Assembly: GCA_020629035.1 (NCBI GenBank)
Contig: JAHDEC010000013.1
Location: forward strand, 43,534-107,533
DNA length: 64,000 bases
From: Saprospiraceae bacterium
GTDB taxonomy: Bacteria > Bacteroidota > Bacteroidia > Chitinophagales > Saprospiraceae
Direction: 5' to 3'
Part shown: in pieces, positions 29,509 through 38,207 of the stretch
Layout: every line of letters begins with the position of its first letter
How positions within the stretch are numbered: the stretch's first letter is position 1
Notes under the pieces: model-generated
Told to the model about the DNA's origin: nothing
Databases searched by the model: none
What the model saw: only the letters and a program-made list of their open reading frames with translations
Made by a program: the position numbers and the translations under genes

Positions 29509-32277
29509 TTAGTCAATTTTAATTACTCTTTCTTGATAAATCACTTGCTCTTCATCATAAATTTTCACTAGATAATAACCTTGGGGAAAATCGTAAAGTG
29601 GTAATAATGATGCAGTATTTACCTCATCGACATTAAGGCTTTCTAGCACCTTTCCAAATCCGTCTAAAACTTCAATTTTAGTATATGAGACATCAGCATT
29701 TAGTGGCTGGATATTAATTAAATCATTTGTTGGGTTTGGAAAAATGGTAAATGTTTCTTCTTTGTTTGTCTCAAGCTGAGATTTAAAATCTTCATCATCA
29801 TAGAAGTATACATCAGAGATTTCCACCTTTCTAAGCACTGCTTCTCCAGACTCATTTAGGATGCTAAATACCAGCATATTTATATCTGACCAATCATTAG
29901 TATTTACTCCTGACAAATCATTTTTATCTAGCTTAAAGACGGTGTTTTCTCCCTGTAACTCGATTCTCGTCCTAGCTTGCAAGTTCCAGTCAGTGATGGA
30001 TTCTTTGGCTATAATTACCTCTAGTATTCCAGCCCCACTAGCACTAAATGAAAGCGAATTGAAGGCACTCAGATCAACTGCTTTTCCTTTTGGCTTTAGC
30101 GTTCTAAAAACATTTAGGTAGTCTAGCACCTCGGCTTCAAGTTGTACATTTCGTCGTACAAATAATTTATCTGTCGAACCATCAATAGTACTTGGACTGG
30201 TTTCGAATGAAATTACATCAGCGTTCTCGTATTCGGTATCCGCGCCCCAAGCTCCATCCGCTAGATAGATTTCATCTCTATCCCCAGAAGAAGAAGTAAG
30301 AGAAATACCTATATCAAAAGCCTGATCAATGTCCAGAGCTATTTTCGTCTCTTTTCCCTTTACTAGTGATACCTCATGATCAAAATCATATAAATCTCCA
30401 GCTTCGACTTCGCTATATTGGGCCTTAATCATTGCATAGTCAGATCGATTTCTATTCCTAATGGTGATTAGAATTTTGTCTTTGTTCAATGTTGCTTCAG
30501 TTACAAAAACTTGCGGGATCGGTGAACTACCTAAACTTTTAATAGGACTTTGCTGATTAATTAATAAAAGCGTTTCTTCTGCCAGTTTTATGAGTTCTAG
30601 ATAAGAAACAGCCCATATTTGGGTATTTAAATACAGCTCATCTTTTTCGTAATCAGCTAAACTCCAATGACTCTCTACTCTACTCTCTGTACCAGTAAAT
30701 GAAGTTGAGAAATGGCAAACATATTCGACTTCGCCACTCGCATTTAATAGTTCATAGCTAAAAATTTCACCAAATTTTGTGTTGAGTTTGGAAATATCAA
30801 GCAACCTTGATCCATCTAGACGATCACAGATATATTTTGAATGCTCATAGACTCCATTTTCTGACATAATTTGCAACACAGAACCAACTCTCAAATTATC
30901 CACATAAAAATCTGCCGCTGAAACTTCTGTTGCATTTGTCAATGGTATAATGTCCTGGGGTGAAGTCTCCGCTATAGAGGAATATTCTTCACTTGTAGGA
31001 ATAAACTGGCTGGTTGCAAAATCACCTTTAAGTTGATTATTAAAGGGTAACAAGCCTCTCCTTTTGGCTATAATCTCAGACCAATTTTCAGATCTTCTAG
31101 TATACATTCTTTGGGCGATTGCATTAGATAATCTTCTATTAGATTCTAATCCACCGTCTATCCCACTGGGTCCACCACATTGTGGATCTTCAAAATCATA
31201 AAGTCCATTCCCATTATCATCTATATCATTATCACATATTTCTAGGCAAATCTCCAGATAAAAACACTCCGAATCACTGCAATCAATCCAACCATCATTA
31301 TCATCATCAATTCCATTATCGCAAATTTCAACAATGCATTCATTAGATGAATCACAATCTGGATCTTCGCAATCGATTAATCCATCTCCATCATCATCGA
31401 CTCCATTGTTACAATTCGTTTCGAAAGGAGGATCAGCATTTACGCAATTAAAGCCATCATTGATTGATAAATTACCAGAGGCATTCAATACATGGGTTGC
31501 TGTCAGGTCATTTACATTGACGGAGTAAATTTTGCCAGAGTTGTTATTGTAGGCAAAAAATGAACCGTCGTTACAAGACCAAGCAGCTCCATATCCTCCA
31601 TAATCATCATTAATACTTCCTGCTAAATCATAGGTACTCACATCACCATTCAATGGATTATACACTTTTAATTTTGCCGAGCCATTTATACCGTAAAACA
31701 GGCCGTTGGTTATATCTAATGAGAAATCGGCAACACCTGGGTGGCTAACTCCAGTACTTTGTACGGAGAGTGATTCAGCCGTCAAATCAATAGTATTAAT
31801 TCCCTGTCCGCCATTACTGATGTACATCTTTCCATCAGCATCTATGGCTCCGACATAGAATATACCGCCGCCAGGCAGACTTAATCCAGTGCTAACTACA
31901 GATCCATCGCTATAAAGCATACCTAGCTCGTGATTACCATTAATAATGCAGGGAGCATAGACATGCCCATCAATATGGTTAAATTGGGCGCCATTTATTG
32001 CACTTGCCCCACTGATGGTAGCTATGGTAGTAAAACTACCTGATGCAGGATCAAGAGATACCAATTGAGTATTAGAATGAACTTGATAAAACTCTGTAAT
32101 ACATTCCCAGCACGAGATATCACTTTCACAATCTGGATCCATACAATCAATGAGTCCGTCTCCATCGTCATCGATTCTATTGTTACAAATTTCCTGCGCT
32201 AGGACATTTGTCATACAAAAAAAGAAGGCTATTACTGCTAGCCATGTTGTTCTATTTAGTTGGTTTTTAGTTTCCAT
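29509..32277 (-). CDS. T9SS type-A secreted protein with DDGDGLIDC repeats
   Basis: A 922-residue protein started at the ATG at 32277, which opens a signal peptide ending in NVLAQE; the upstream GTG is less likely. It begins with an N-R-IDDDGDGLIDC-DPDC calcium-binding-type repeat, then a beta-propeller-like region (about 50-270), three more such repeats (about 280-370), a large central region with beta-sandwich segments, and a C-terminal type-A sorting domain in the last 80 residues: FPNPTNDLINIQP, KIEVLDGFGKVL, FPQGYYLVKI. It should be exported by T9SS and anchored on the surface. Substrate or role is not evident. Confidence 0.88.
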   Translation of the reverse strand: METKNQLNRTTWLAVIAFFFCMTNVLAQEICNNRIDDDGDGLIDCMDPDCESDISCWECITEFYQVHSNTQLVSLDPASGSFTTIATISGASAINGAQFNHIDGHVYAPCIINGNHELGMLYSDGSVVSTGLSLPGGGIFYVGAIDADGKMYISNGGQGINTIDLTAESLSVQSTGVSHPGVADFSLDITNGLFYGINGSAKLKVYNPLNGDVSTYDLAGSINDDYGGYGAAWSCNDGSFFAYNNNSGKIYSVNVNDLTATHVLNASGNLSINDGFNCVNADPPFETNCNNGVDDDGDGLIDCEDPDCDSSNECIVEICDNGIDDDNDGWIDCSDSECFYLEICLEICDNDIDDNGNGLYDFEDPQCGGPSGIDGGLESNRRLSNAIAQRMYTRRSENWSEIIAKRRGLLPFNNQLKGDFATSQFIPTSEEYSSIAETSPQDIIPLTNATEVSAADFYVDNLRVGSVLQIMSENGVYEHSKYICDRLDGSRLLDISKLNTKFGEIFSYELLNASGEVEYVCHFSTSFTGTESRVESHWSLADYEKDELYLNTQIWAVSYLELIKLAEETLLLINQQSPIKSLGSSPIPQVFVTEATLNKDKILITIRNRNRSDYAMIKAQYSEVEAGDLYDFDHEVSLVKGKETKIALDIDQAFDIGISLTSSSGDRDEIYLADGAWGADTEYENADVISFETSPSTIDGSTDKLFVRRNVQLEAEVLDYLNVFRTLKPKGKAVDLSAFNSLSFSASGAGILEVIIAKESITDWNLQARTRIELQGENTVFKLDKNDLSGVNTNDWSDINMLVFSILNESGEAVLRKVEISDVYFYDDEDFKSQLETNKEETFTIFPNPTNDLINIQPLNADVSYTKIEVLDGFGKVLESLNVDEVNTASLLPLYDFPQGYYLVKIYDEEQVIYQERVIKID

Positions 32278-32602
32278 ACTTTTAAATCTTTTCACAAATA
32301 TCCAAGCTTAAGCAGTCATTGGATACACACTTTCGATTTTCGGTACAGATTGTACTTAGTTTGGTTTTTATCCCTAGAATAATGGTAAGTAGATAAATAT
32401 AAAATGGAGACTAAGTGGGTGTGACGAATTAAATATACTCGAAGGCCTGGCAGATTTTTAGGCTTGACTGTTTATTGTGTTTTATAACAAGTCAGTTTAA
32501 TTATGTTAGATCTTTTGTCTGGTGTCTCCTTTGTGTGCCATTGTTTCTTTTCTATAGGTTCAGCATTCTCCTTTCAAATACACCCTCTGTCTAACTTGTA
32601 AA
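32278..32602. other. Intergenic stretch with no recognised gene
   Basis: About 325 bp between the T9SS gene start and the 99-bp repeat. It holds an imperfect inverted repeat at 32465-32494 (11-base arms, two mismatches) but no gene. It presumably carries the promoter of the T9SS gene at 32277. Confidence 0.4.
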
Positions 32603-32701
32603 AAAAATGGCGATCAGTTTTTAATCTAATCGCCAATATTATTAGTTCTGTTTATTAAGCTATTACAGCAATGATTTTAATAATTCTGTTGCCGCTAATT
32701 T
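32603..32701 (-). repeat. 99-bp direct repeat, copy 1: orphan hchA 3' end plus terminator
   Basis: This stretch is identical base for base to 35072-35170. Read on the minus strand it encodes the last 12 codons and stop of hchA (AATELLKSLL end) in frame, then the hairpin TGGCGAT/ATCGCCA followed by a T run. No upstream hchA sequence remains next to it, so it is a gene remnant carrying a duplicated terminator. It starts 80 bp downstream of the anti-sigma/barrel gene stop. Confidence 0.9.
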
Positions 32702-32723
32702 CTTTTTAAATATGATTAGTATC

Positions 32724-32753
32724 TAAAAGTCGTCTATAAGGACGATTTTTGTC
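32724..32753 (-). terminator. Weak terminator-like hairpin after the anti-sigma/barrel gene
   Basis: Short arms TCGTC/GACGA at 32730-32734 and 32741-32745 with flanking A and T tracts on the minus strand. It lies just after the stop codon of the barrel gene and may be its own terminator, in addition to the one in repeat copy 1. Confidence 0.4.
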
Positions 32754-32780
32754 ATCTATATTGTTATTGCTCGCTTTACT

Positions 32781-34091
32781 TTAAAAAGAATACCCAATTG
32801 CTAATCCAATTTTTGGTGTAATAAAATTGTATATGGGATAGAAATCAGGATTTAAGTATAAGTCATTAAAATATTTGTCTCCAATTTTCTCAATATCTGG
32901 ATTCATTGTTTCAATTTCGTTCAATAGATTGTCCTCATACACATTTGTCGAGCTTCTGTTCCCTAAATCAAGTCCTACAAAAGCATTAAGTGTAAAACCA
33001 TTTTTGAATATCTTTTGATATCCCACTTGTGCTCCTGCATTGAGGTTCCTAAATTTAGTGACAGCTGTTAAGTTGATTGCACTATTTGTTGATTCAGTCA
33101 AATTAAAGTTGACATGTCTATATATAATACTTCCTCCAAAGTAAAGACCATTCATAGAACTGCCAAAAAGATAATAACGCAGTTCTGGTCTAATCACAAA
33201 TCCTGTTCCCTGGATTGCGAACTCTCTGGTCTCTGCTCCTACTAGAGTACCTGTCGTAATACCGGGAATAACATAGTCATATGATAATTGTATAGAAATT
33301 TTATTGCTTAATAGTCTTTCATAAGAAAAGTTTGCAGTCACCTCTGGTATATTAAACCACCCGCCAATAGGATCAAGTTTTATGGAGTTCTTGCGGGCTC
33401 TTGGATTCTTGTCTTTTTTATCATCTCTTGATTCTTCTAAGAAAGGCATTTTATTAAAAAGTAAGAGAGGTGATTGATCAGAAACAATAAATTCAGCCCC
33501 AGATGATTTTAATGGTATCAGACTTGTAATTTTAATATGTTCATTTGATGAATTTGCTAAAGCTGAATCATTATTTAATCCATTTGAAGGTACGAGGGCT
33601 CTTTTATTATTAATTTTCTCTGAACTCAATTCTACGAAACCATTAGTTTTATTTGCTTTGATGACAGTCCATTTTTTACTACCTTTTGTATTTCGGCTAT
33701 TGTGAATATTGTCTTTGGATTTGGCAATCAAATAGGATTCCAGATTGTAACCTTTGGTAAATTCTGGTTTACCTGATTCGACTTGTTCGGGTGCAAAAAT
33801 ACGATCACTAATTTCTGAAATATCATCTCCTATTAGATTCGAAGCTTTAGATCTAAGAGCTTTTTCATTTTGATTAAGCTCTTGTGATAAAAACTGGTCA
33901 TTTATTAAATAACCTCCCGAAAAAATGAAGGTAAACAGCAATAGTATTTTGAGCATAGTATTCTCTGATTTTAATTTATTATGAAATGATTTTCGGTTAT
34001 TTATGGCGTTTAGCCTTTCCCACTCAACTTCAATGTTAAGTGGTGAATCATAACTGTGTAATTTATCTTTAGTTTTATTAAACATTTTCAT
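32781..34091 (-). CDS. Anti-sigma-like membrane protein fused to an outer-membrane-type beta-barrel domain
   Basis: A 436-residue protein. A charged N-terminus of about 45 residues containing WERLNAINNR is followed by one membrane segment (about 46-65, LLLFTFIFSGGYL), a long polar linker and a C-terminal region (about 235-436) of alternating strands ending in Phe (IGLAIGYSF), as in porin-type barrels. The gene overlaps the end of the upstream ECF sigma gene by 14 bp, so the two are translationally coupled. The N-terminus is in the position of an anti-sigma domain. An inner-membrane helix plus an outer-membrane barrel would make the protein span the periplasm. Function as signal-sensing anti-sigma factor is inferred. 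Confidence 0.75.
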   Translation of the reverse strand: MKMFNKTKDKLHSYDSPLNIEVEWERLNAINNRKSFHNKLKSENTMLKILLLFTFIFSGGYLINDQFLSQELNQNEKALRSKASNLIGDDISEISDRIFAPEQVESGKPEFTKGYNLESYLIAKSKDNIHNSRNTKGSKKWTVIKANKTNGFVELSSEKINNKRALVPSNGLNNDSALANSSNEHIKITSLIPLKSSGAEFIVSDQSPLLLFNKMPFLEESRDDKKDKNPRARKNSIKLDPIGGWFNIPEVTANFSYERLLSNKISIQLSYDYVIPGITTGTLVGAETREFAIQGTGFVIRPELRYYLFGSSMNGLYFGGSIIYRHVNFNLTESTNSAINLTAVTKFRNLNAGAQVGYQKIFKNGFTLNAFVGLDLGNRSSTNVYEDNLLNEIETMNPDIEKIGDKYFNDLYLNPDFYPIYNFITPKIGLAIGYSF

Positions 34092-34659
34092 TTCTTCTTT
34101 TTCTGTGATTAACTAGTTTCTCTTTGAGTAGTTTTTTGGCTTTGAATAATTGAGACTTAGATGTGGAAATACTTATTGACAAAAATTTTGCAATTTCAGA
34201 ATGACTATATCCGTCAAGCAAATACAAATTGAAGACGGTTTTATATCCTGTTGGTAAGCTTTGAATAAGCTGCATTATTACTTCCTCATCATATCTCGAC
34301 ACTGTATCATCGATTTCGGCTAACTCAACATCTAGCAATTCCTCCGTATCAGAATCAATATGTACAGTTCGTATTTTGCTTTTTTTGTAATGGTCCAAGG
34401 CCATATTTATAGCAATCCTTCTAATCCAACCAACAATAGGTCCTCTGTCTGGATTATATTGATGAATTTTATCAAAAACCTTTATGAAGGTATCTTGCAG
34501 TATATCCTTTGCAGGATAATCATTAGTGGAATAAAGACGGCATGTGGTGAGGATTTGTCCTGAATACCTAATAAAGAGCATTTTTTGAAACCGACTTTGC
34601 TTTCTGCTACATCCTAATATGATTTTCGAATCAGTAATATGTGAAGTATTCCTTTTCAT
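34078..34659 (-). CDS. ECF-type RNA polymerase sigma factor
   Basis: A 193-residue sigma factor. Region 2 (about 25-95) has the DILQDTFIKVF motif, then GPIVGWIRRIAINMALDHYKK. Region 4 (about 130-185) has LPTGYKTVFNLYLLDGYSHSEIA and the helix-turn-helix LSISISTSKSQLFKAK. Length is typical. It is the first gene of a two-gene operon with the anti-sigma/barrel gene (14-bp overlap). It lies downstream of the hchA operon on the same strand, within a rearranged interval. Confidence 0.92.
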   Translation of the reverse strand: MKRNTSHITDSKIILGCSRKQSRFQKMLFIRYSGQILTTCRLYSTNDYPAKDILQDTFIKVFDKIHQYNPDRGPIVGWIRRIAINMALDHYKKSKIRTVHIDSDTEELLDVELAEIDDTVSRYDEEVIMQLIQSLPTGYKTVFNLYLLDGYSHSEIAKFLSISISTSKSQLFKAKKLLKEKLVNHRKRRNENV

Positions 34660-34740
34660 AAAATGATCACCTTATTTACTTACAATACTTCAAGTCACAT
34701 GAAAGGTTGCCTGATTTAGAGAATATTTTTTGTTTAATGG

Positions 34741-34990
34741 AGTCGTATTCTTAATTCTTACAACGTTCGTTAAGTCGTAGATTGTCCATTTATATTTTTT
34801 AAATCTATTGGGTTTGATTATGATGAAGATACTGATTCGTTAATGAGAGAAATTAATTCCCTGAAGGGAAATATCTCAATTTTCTTTGGTCCAGTCTAGG
34901 AAGTGAGTACTAACGAAAAATGACAAATCGTCTCCTGAGGCTGAAGAGAGATGCGATCAAAATTGTTGTAAGTGGCAGTCTTTTATTCTT
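34741..34990. repeat. Noncoding stretch related to 37270-37520 (diverged repeat copy A)
   Basis: This region upstream of the ECF sigma gene matches the region upstream of the Crp-family gene in several blocks at constant spacing: GTTCG-TAAGT near 34763 and 37289, a 19-base block with GATTATGATGAAGATAC near 34813 and 37336, and CGTCTC to ATTGTTGT, both 27 bases apart, at 34929-34969 and 37461-37501. Between blocks identity falls to roughly half. No gene is seen. It is either a decayed duplication or a shared regulatory region. Confidence 0.5.
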
Positions 34991-35071
34991 TTAAAGTATC
35001 CTTAATTAAATATATTCTTTTTCATTTAATTAAATTATCATCTGTTGATTGAAGTATTGAATCTTTGAAAT

Positions 35072-35170
35072 AAAAATGGCGATCAGTTTTTAATCTAATC
35101 GCCAATATTATTAGTTCTGTTTATTAAGCTATTACAGCAATGATTTTAATAATTCTGTTGCCGCTAATTT
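35072..35170 (-). repeat. 99-bp direct repeat, copy 2: hchA 3' end and its terminator
   Basis: Identical to 32603-32701, 2469 bp away in the same orientation. It covers codons 273-284 and the stop of the intact hchA gene plus the downstream hairpin. The two copies bracket the ECF sigma/anti-sigma-barrel operon. Confidence 0.9.
35077..35104 (-). terminator. Intrinsic terminator of the Crp-nitroreductase-hchA operon
   Basis: Minus-strand stem TGGCGAT/ATCGCCA (35077-35083 with 35098-35104) with a 14-nt loop, followed by TTTTTATTT. It lies 28 bp after the hchA stop and is duplicated exactly at 32608-32635. Confidence 0.7.
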
Positions 35171-35986
35171 GCCAAGTTCATTAGAAGCTAAAGGGCTAGA
35201 ACCCGTAATTAATTTTCTATCAACACAAACGGTTTTATCCATTTTTGTATTCATTAAGTTTGCTCCGAGGGATTTTAGTTGTTCACTTAAGCCATAAGGC
35301 ATTTTGCCAGGCAGATAGCCAATCATTGGTGTTTGGTTATCTACAGAATCAGGAAATACAGCTAAGTTGTAACCTTCGTATAGAAATTCTTTATTATCTA
35401 AAGTTGTTGAAAGGAATGCTCCAGGTCCGTGACATAGACTGATGGTGAACAATTTATTTTCATGTGCCCACCTCAGTATTTTACCAACATTTCTATCTTC
35501 AGGAATACCAATCATTGCTCCATGACCACCAGGAATAAACACGGCAGCATACTCTTCCGATTGGTTGAAAGACCTACTTATGAAATCCGAAAGGCTTAAA
35601 GGTTTTTCAAAACTTGATTTGTGCTCATTGTAAATAGCTTGAACCTGCTCATCTTTTTTCGGAAAAGCCCACATTTCAAAAACTGTTGGTTTTCCAGTTG
35701 GAGTGGCAATTTCAAATTTGAAGCCCGCATTTTTTAAATGAAGCATTGGTAGTAAAGATTCCACGGGATGATTTCCGGTAGAAAAATACTTACCATTCTT
35801 CATTTTTAGATTCTTTTCTTCCGTACAGATTACTAAGATTTTGGATTTTGTTCCTACATATTTTTGGTAAGAGATATTTTCATAATCTGTCTTATCGGGC
35901 ACTCCCATCTTTAGGGCCAATTTTGAAGGACTATAAGATCCGTCTGATTCTAGTTTTGGTGCAATACCAAATAGTTTTTTTAACAT
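35132..35986 (-). CDS. hchA: Glyoxalase III / Hsp31-type DJ-1/PfpI protein (HchA)
   Basis: A 284-residue protein, almost the same length as E. coli Hsp31. The nucleophile elbow SLCHGPG places the catalytic Cys at 185 and His at 186, the same numbers as in Hsp31, and the acidic partner is Glu76 in HPVESLLP. FIPGGHGAM is the family glycine loop. The enzyme turns methylglyoxal into D-lactate without cofactor, and also acts as a chaperone or deglycase in some reports. It is the last gene of an operon with a Crp-family regulator and a nitroreductase (12 bp gap), consistent with electrophile or oxidative stress defence. Its 3' end is duplicated 2.5 kb away. Confidence 0.92.
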   Translation of the reverse strand: MLKKLFGIAPKLESDGSYSPSKLALKMGVPDKTDYENISYQKYVGTKSKILVICTEEKNLKMKNGKYFSTGNHPVESLLPMLHLKNAGFKFEIATPTGKPTVFEMWAFPKKDEQVQAIYNEHKSSFEKPLSLSDFISRSFNQSEEYAAVFIPGGHGAMIGIPEDRNVGKILRWAHENKLFTISLCHGPGAFLSTTLDNKEFLYEGYNLAVFPDSVDNQTPMIGYLPGKMPYGLSEQLKSLGANLMNTKMDKTVCVDRKLITGSSPLASNELGKLAATELLKSLL

Positions 35987-35997
35987 GACTTTTGCTT

Positions 35998-36627
35998 TTA
36001 AATGTAATTCACTAATTCTTTTATTGGTTTCCTGACTTTTACAAGATTAACTAACCAATCATTGTCCGCGTCTCTATATCCTATGGGTAAAAGCAAGGTG
36101 CTTTTCAGCCCCTTTTCTTCTAAACTCAATATTCCGTCTAATGCAGAAGAATCAAATCCTTCCATAGGCGTACTATCAAGGCCTTCTGCTGTGGCTTGTG
36201 TAATGGCTGACATCAAAGCAATGTATGTTTGACGTGCTGCGTGTTCGTAATTTTGCTCGGGATCTTTTTGTGGATAATTTGATAATAGCTGTTGGCGATA
36301 ATTTTCCCAACCTTCATTTTTAAATCCCCTGATTTCATTAGTTAGATCAAACATATAGTTTATCCTGTCCGCTGTATAATTATCCCATGCGGCAAAAACA
36401 AACAGATGCGAACAATCAGTGACTTGAGATTGATTCCATGCGACCTCCTTTATTTTCGATTTCACCTCTGTGTCTGTGATTACAAAGACCTCAAAAGGTT
36501 GCAAACCACTTGATGTGGGAGCCAATCTGATTGCTTCTAAAATGTTATCAATTTTCTCTTGAGGAGCTACTTTACCATTCATGGCTTTAGTAGCATATCT
36601 CTTATTTAGTAGATTTATATAGTCCAT
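35998..36627 (-). CDS. NAD(P)H-dependent nitroreductase family oxidoreductase
   Basis: A 209-residue flavoprotein of the NfsB/YdgI group. Start at the ATG at 36627 (MDYINLLNKRYATKAM); the TTG 33 bases upstream would add a non-family N-terminus. RYATK near the start and RLAPTSSGLQPFEV match the FMN-binding motif of the family. The C-terminal GLKSTLLLPIGYRD is the other flavin-contacting part. These enzymes reduce nitroaromatics, quinones or other electrophiles using FMN; the substrate cannot be read. The gene sits between the Crp-family regulator and hchA in one operon. Confidence 0.9.
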   Translation of the reverse strand: MDYINLLNKRYATKAMNGKVAPQEKIDNILEAIRLAPTSSGLQPFEVFVITDTEVKSKIKEVAWNQSQVTDCSHLFVFAAWDNYTADRINYMFDLTNEIRGFKNEGWENYRQQLLSNYPQKDPEQNYEHAARQTYIALMSAITQATAEGLDSTPMEGFDSSALDGILSLEEKGLKSTLLLPIGYRDADNDWLVNLVKVRKPIKELVNYI

Positions 36628-36691
36628 TGGATCGATTTGACTACAAAGCTCAGTATTCAAATCGAATTAAAAATTGATGTATGGTAAGAAA

Positions 36692-37267
36692 TTAAGAATT
36701 TGCGATTTCTTTTCTGACTCGGCTTAGACTTTCTGGTGTAATTCCTAAAAAAGAGGCAATTTGATAATTAGGGATTACTTTTTCAAATATCTCATAGTCA
36801 GAAATGAATTGCTCATATTTTTCTTTCGCGTTCATTGTAAGTAGACCAAAGATTCTTTTTTGTAACACAGCAATTCGATTTTGCAGGTTGATGCTGAGTT
36901 TTGAGCCAAATTCGGGGAATTTTAAATATAGTTCTTCAAGTCGCGATTGTTCAATGATCATAATTTTTGAATGCGAAAGGCTTTCAATGCTTAGTAAAGA
37001 ATTTTCCTTATTGAATAAGGTCATGTAATCACTAATCCACCAATTTTTAGTAGCAAATTGTAAGGTGTGATCTTTACCATTTTCAGTTTTATAAAAGGCC
37101 CTGAGGCATCCACTTGCTACGAATATTTGGATCTTTCTATTTGAATTTTCTTGAAGGATAATTTCTCCCTTCTCTACATTTCTTTGAATGATGTTCGCTT
37201 TAAGATCATTAATAATTTCATCTGATAACTCAATACCTTTTTCTAAATATTCGATTATTTCTTTCAT
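36692..37267 (-). CDS. Crp/Fnr-family transcription regulator
   Basis: A 191-residue protein with an N-terminal cyclic-nucleotide-type sensor fold (about 10-125, with VASGCLRAFYKTENG) and a C-terminal helix-turn-helix (about 160-190, with QIASFLGITPESLSRVRKEI). There is no Fnr-type Cys cluster. It is the first gene of the nitroreductase-hchA operon, so it probably controls this operon in response to an unknown ligand. Confidence 0.9.
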   Translation of the reverse strand: MKEIIEYLEKGIELSDEIINDLKANIIQRNVEKGEIILQENSNRKIQIFVASGCLRAFYKTENGKDHTLQFATKNWWISDYMTLFNKENSLLSIESLSHSKIMIIEQSRLEELYLKFPEFGSKLSINLQNRIAVLQKRIFGLLTMNAKEKYEQFISDYEIFEKVIPNYQIASFLGITPESLSRVRKEIANS

Positions 37268-37269
37268 TT

Positions 37270-37520
37270 TATTGCATTCTGACTAATGTTCGCTAAGTTG
37301 TTTAAAATCAATGCTTATCCTTTAATGAAATTAGTCTTAATTATGATAAAGATACCTGTCTATCATTTGGGCATTCAGCGCAAGAATACTGAGCAGAGTA
37401 AATAGTATTGTTATTGCTCATTTAATTATGGTAGAGAATCTAACTGCTAATGATATCCTGCGTCTCTTCAAAAGGAGAATATGCTCTGGTGTCATTGTTG
37501 TCCCTAGTTTTTTATTTTTT
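37270..37520. repeat. Noncoding stretch related to 34741-34990 (diverged repeat copy B)
   Basis: The roughly 250 bp upstream of the Crp-family gene and downstream of the DUF2490 gene. It shares short blocks at matching spacing with the region upstream of the ECF sigma gene, listed under copy A. No gene or convincing terminator is seen. It must also contain the promoter for the Crp-family operon. Confidence 0.5.
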
Positions 37521-37535
37521 CAGTTTTATCGTGGT

Positions 37536-38207
37536 CTAAATAGCAATAAACCATCCTATATTTATCCAAGATTTATTTCTTAATTTTTCGCTAAGAAAAG
37601 AGTCTGATCTATTCTCAAGTCCAAATTCTAATTTATTATTATCATTAAATTCATATCCTAAAATTAAAGCTAATCTAATTTCTAAGTCATAACTGCCATT
37701 TTCGAACGAATTAAGGTATTCATTATTTATTTTGAGATAAAACTCTTTTGAATTCAGTGATTGTCCATTCAAAGGCGTTTGATTTGAAACTCGATATCGA
37801 AATCTAAATGTTGTGCTTTCTTTTTCAAAAGTTTGATCTGATGAAAATCGGTGTCCAAATCTGAATATTGAGTGATTATGAATAATGGTAAACTGTTGGA
37901 CGAGTCTATGAATGATATTTTCATTTTTAATTCTCAGTAAATATCCACCTGCTAATGAATTATTCAATCCTACCTTTGTAGATATAATAGTTGAAAAATC
38001 TATTAATTCACTTTTGAGATCAAAATGCTGTTCCTTACAAATGATTTGTCTAGATTCGGTTTTGAAATTTAATTTTAAATCAGCGGGTAGCTTTTTATTG
38101 ATGTTTATTACCGGCAATATTCCTAGTTGATAACTATTTTGACTACTTCCTATCTTAGAAAAAATCAGGATAATAAATAAGATGGCAAACTGGATTTTAG
38201 TATTCAA
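37536..38207 (-). CDS. DUF2490-like outer-membrane beta protein
   Basis: A 223-residue protein beginning with TTG at 38207, the only start that gives a complete signal peptide (FAILFIILIFSKIGSSQ). No ATG lies nearby in frame. The mature part is strand-rich, with repeated aromatic ends such as FRFGHRF and FRFRYRV and a C-terminal INIGWFIAI, typical of DUF2490 barrels. It overlaps the end of the upstream gene by 11 bp, so its TTG start is probably translationally coupled. Function is unknown. Confidence 0.68.
   Translation of the reverse strand: MNTKIQFAILFIILIFSKIGSSQNSYQLGILPVININKKLPADLKLNFKTESRQIICKEQHFDLKSELIDFSTIISTKVGLNNSLAGGYLLRIKNENIIHRLVQQFTIIHNHSIFRFGHRFSSDQTFEKESTTFRFRYRVSNQTPLNGQSLNSKEFYLKINNEYLNSFENGSYDLEIRLALILGYEFNDNNKLEFGLENRSDSFLSEKLRNKSWINIGWFIAI

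Noticed and set aside
34857..34870. TTCCC-TGAA-GGGAA as a regulatory hairpin upstream of the sigma operon
   Set aside because: Five-base arms in AT-rich intergenic DNA are too short to support a claim.
32603..35170. The 99-bp repeats as attachment sites of an integrative element
   Set aside because: There is no integrase, recombinase or other mobility gene between them, so I call it a duplication or replacement scar; an excised element without its own integrase cannot be excluded.
38197..38207. A frameshift joining the PepSY-like and DUF2490-like genes
   Set aside because: Each has its own signal peptide, so they are two proteins with an 11-bp overlap.
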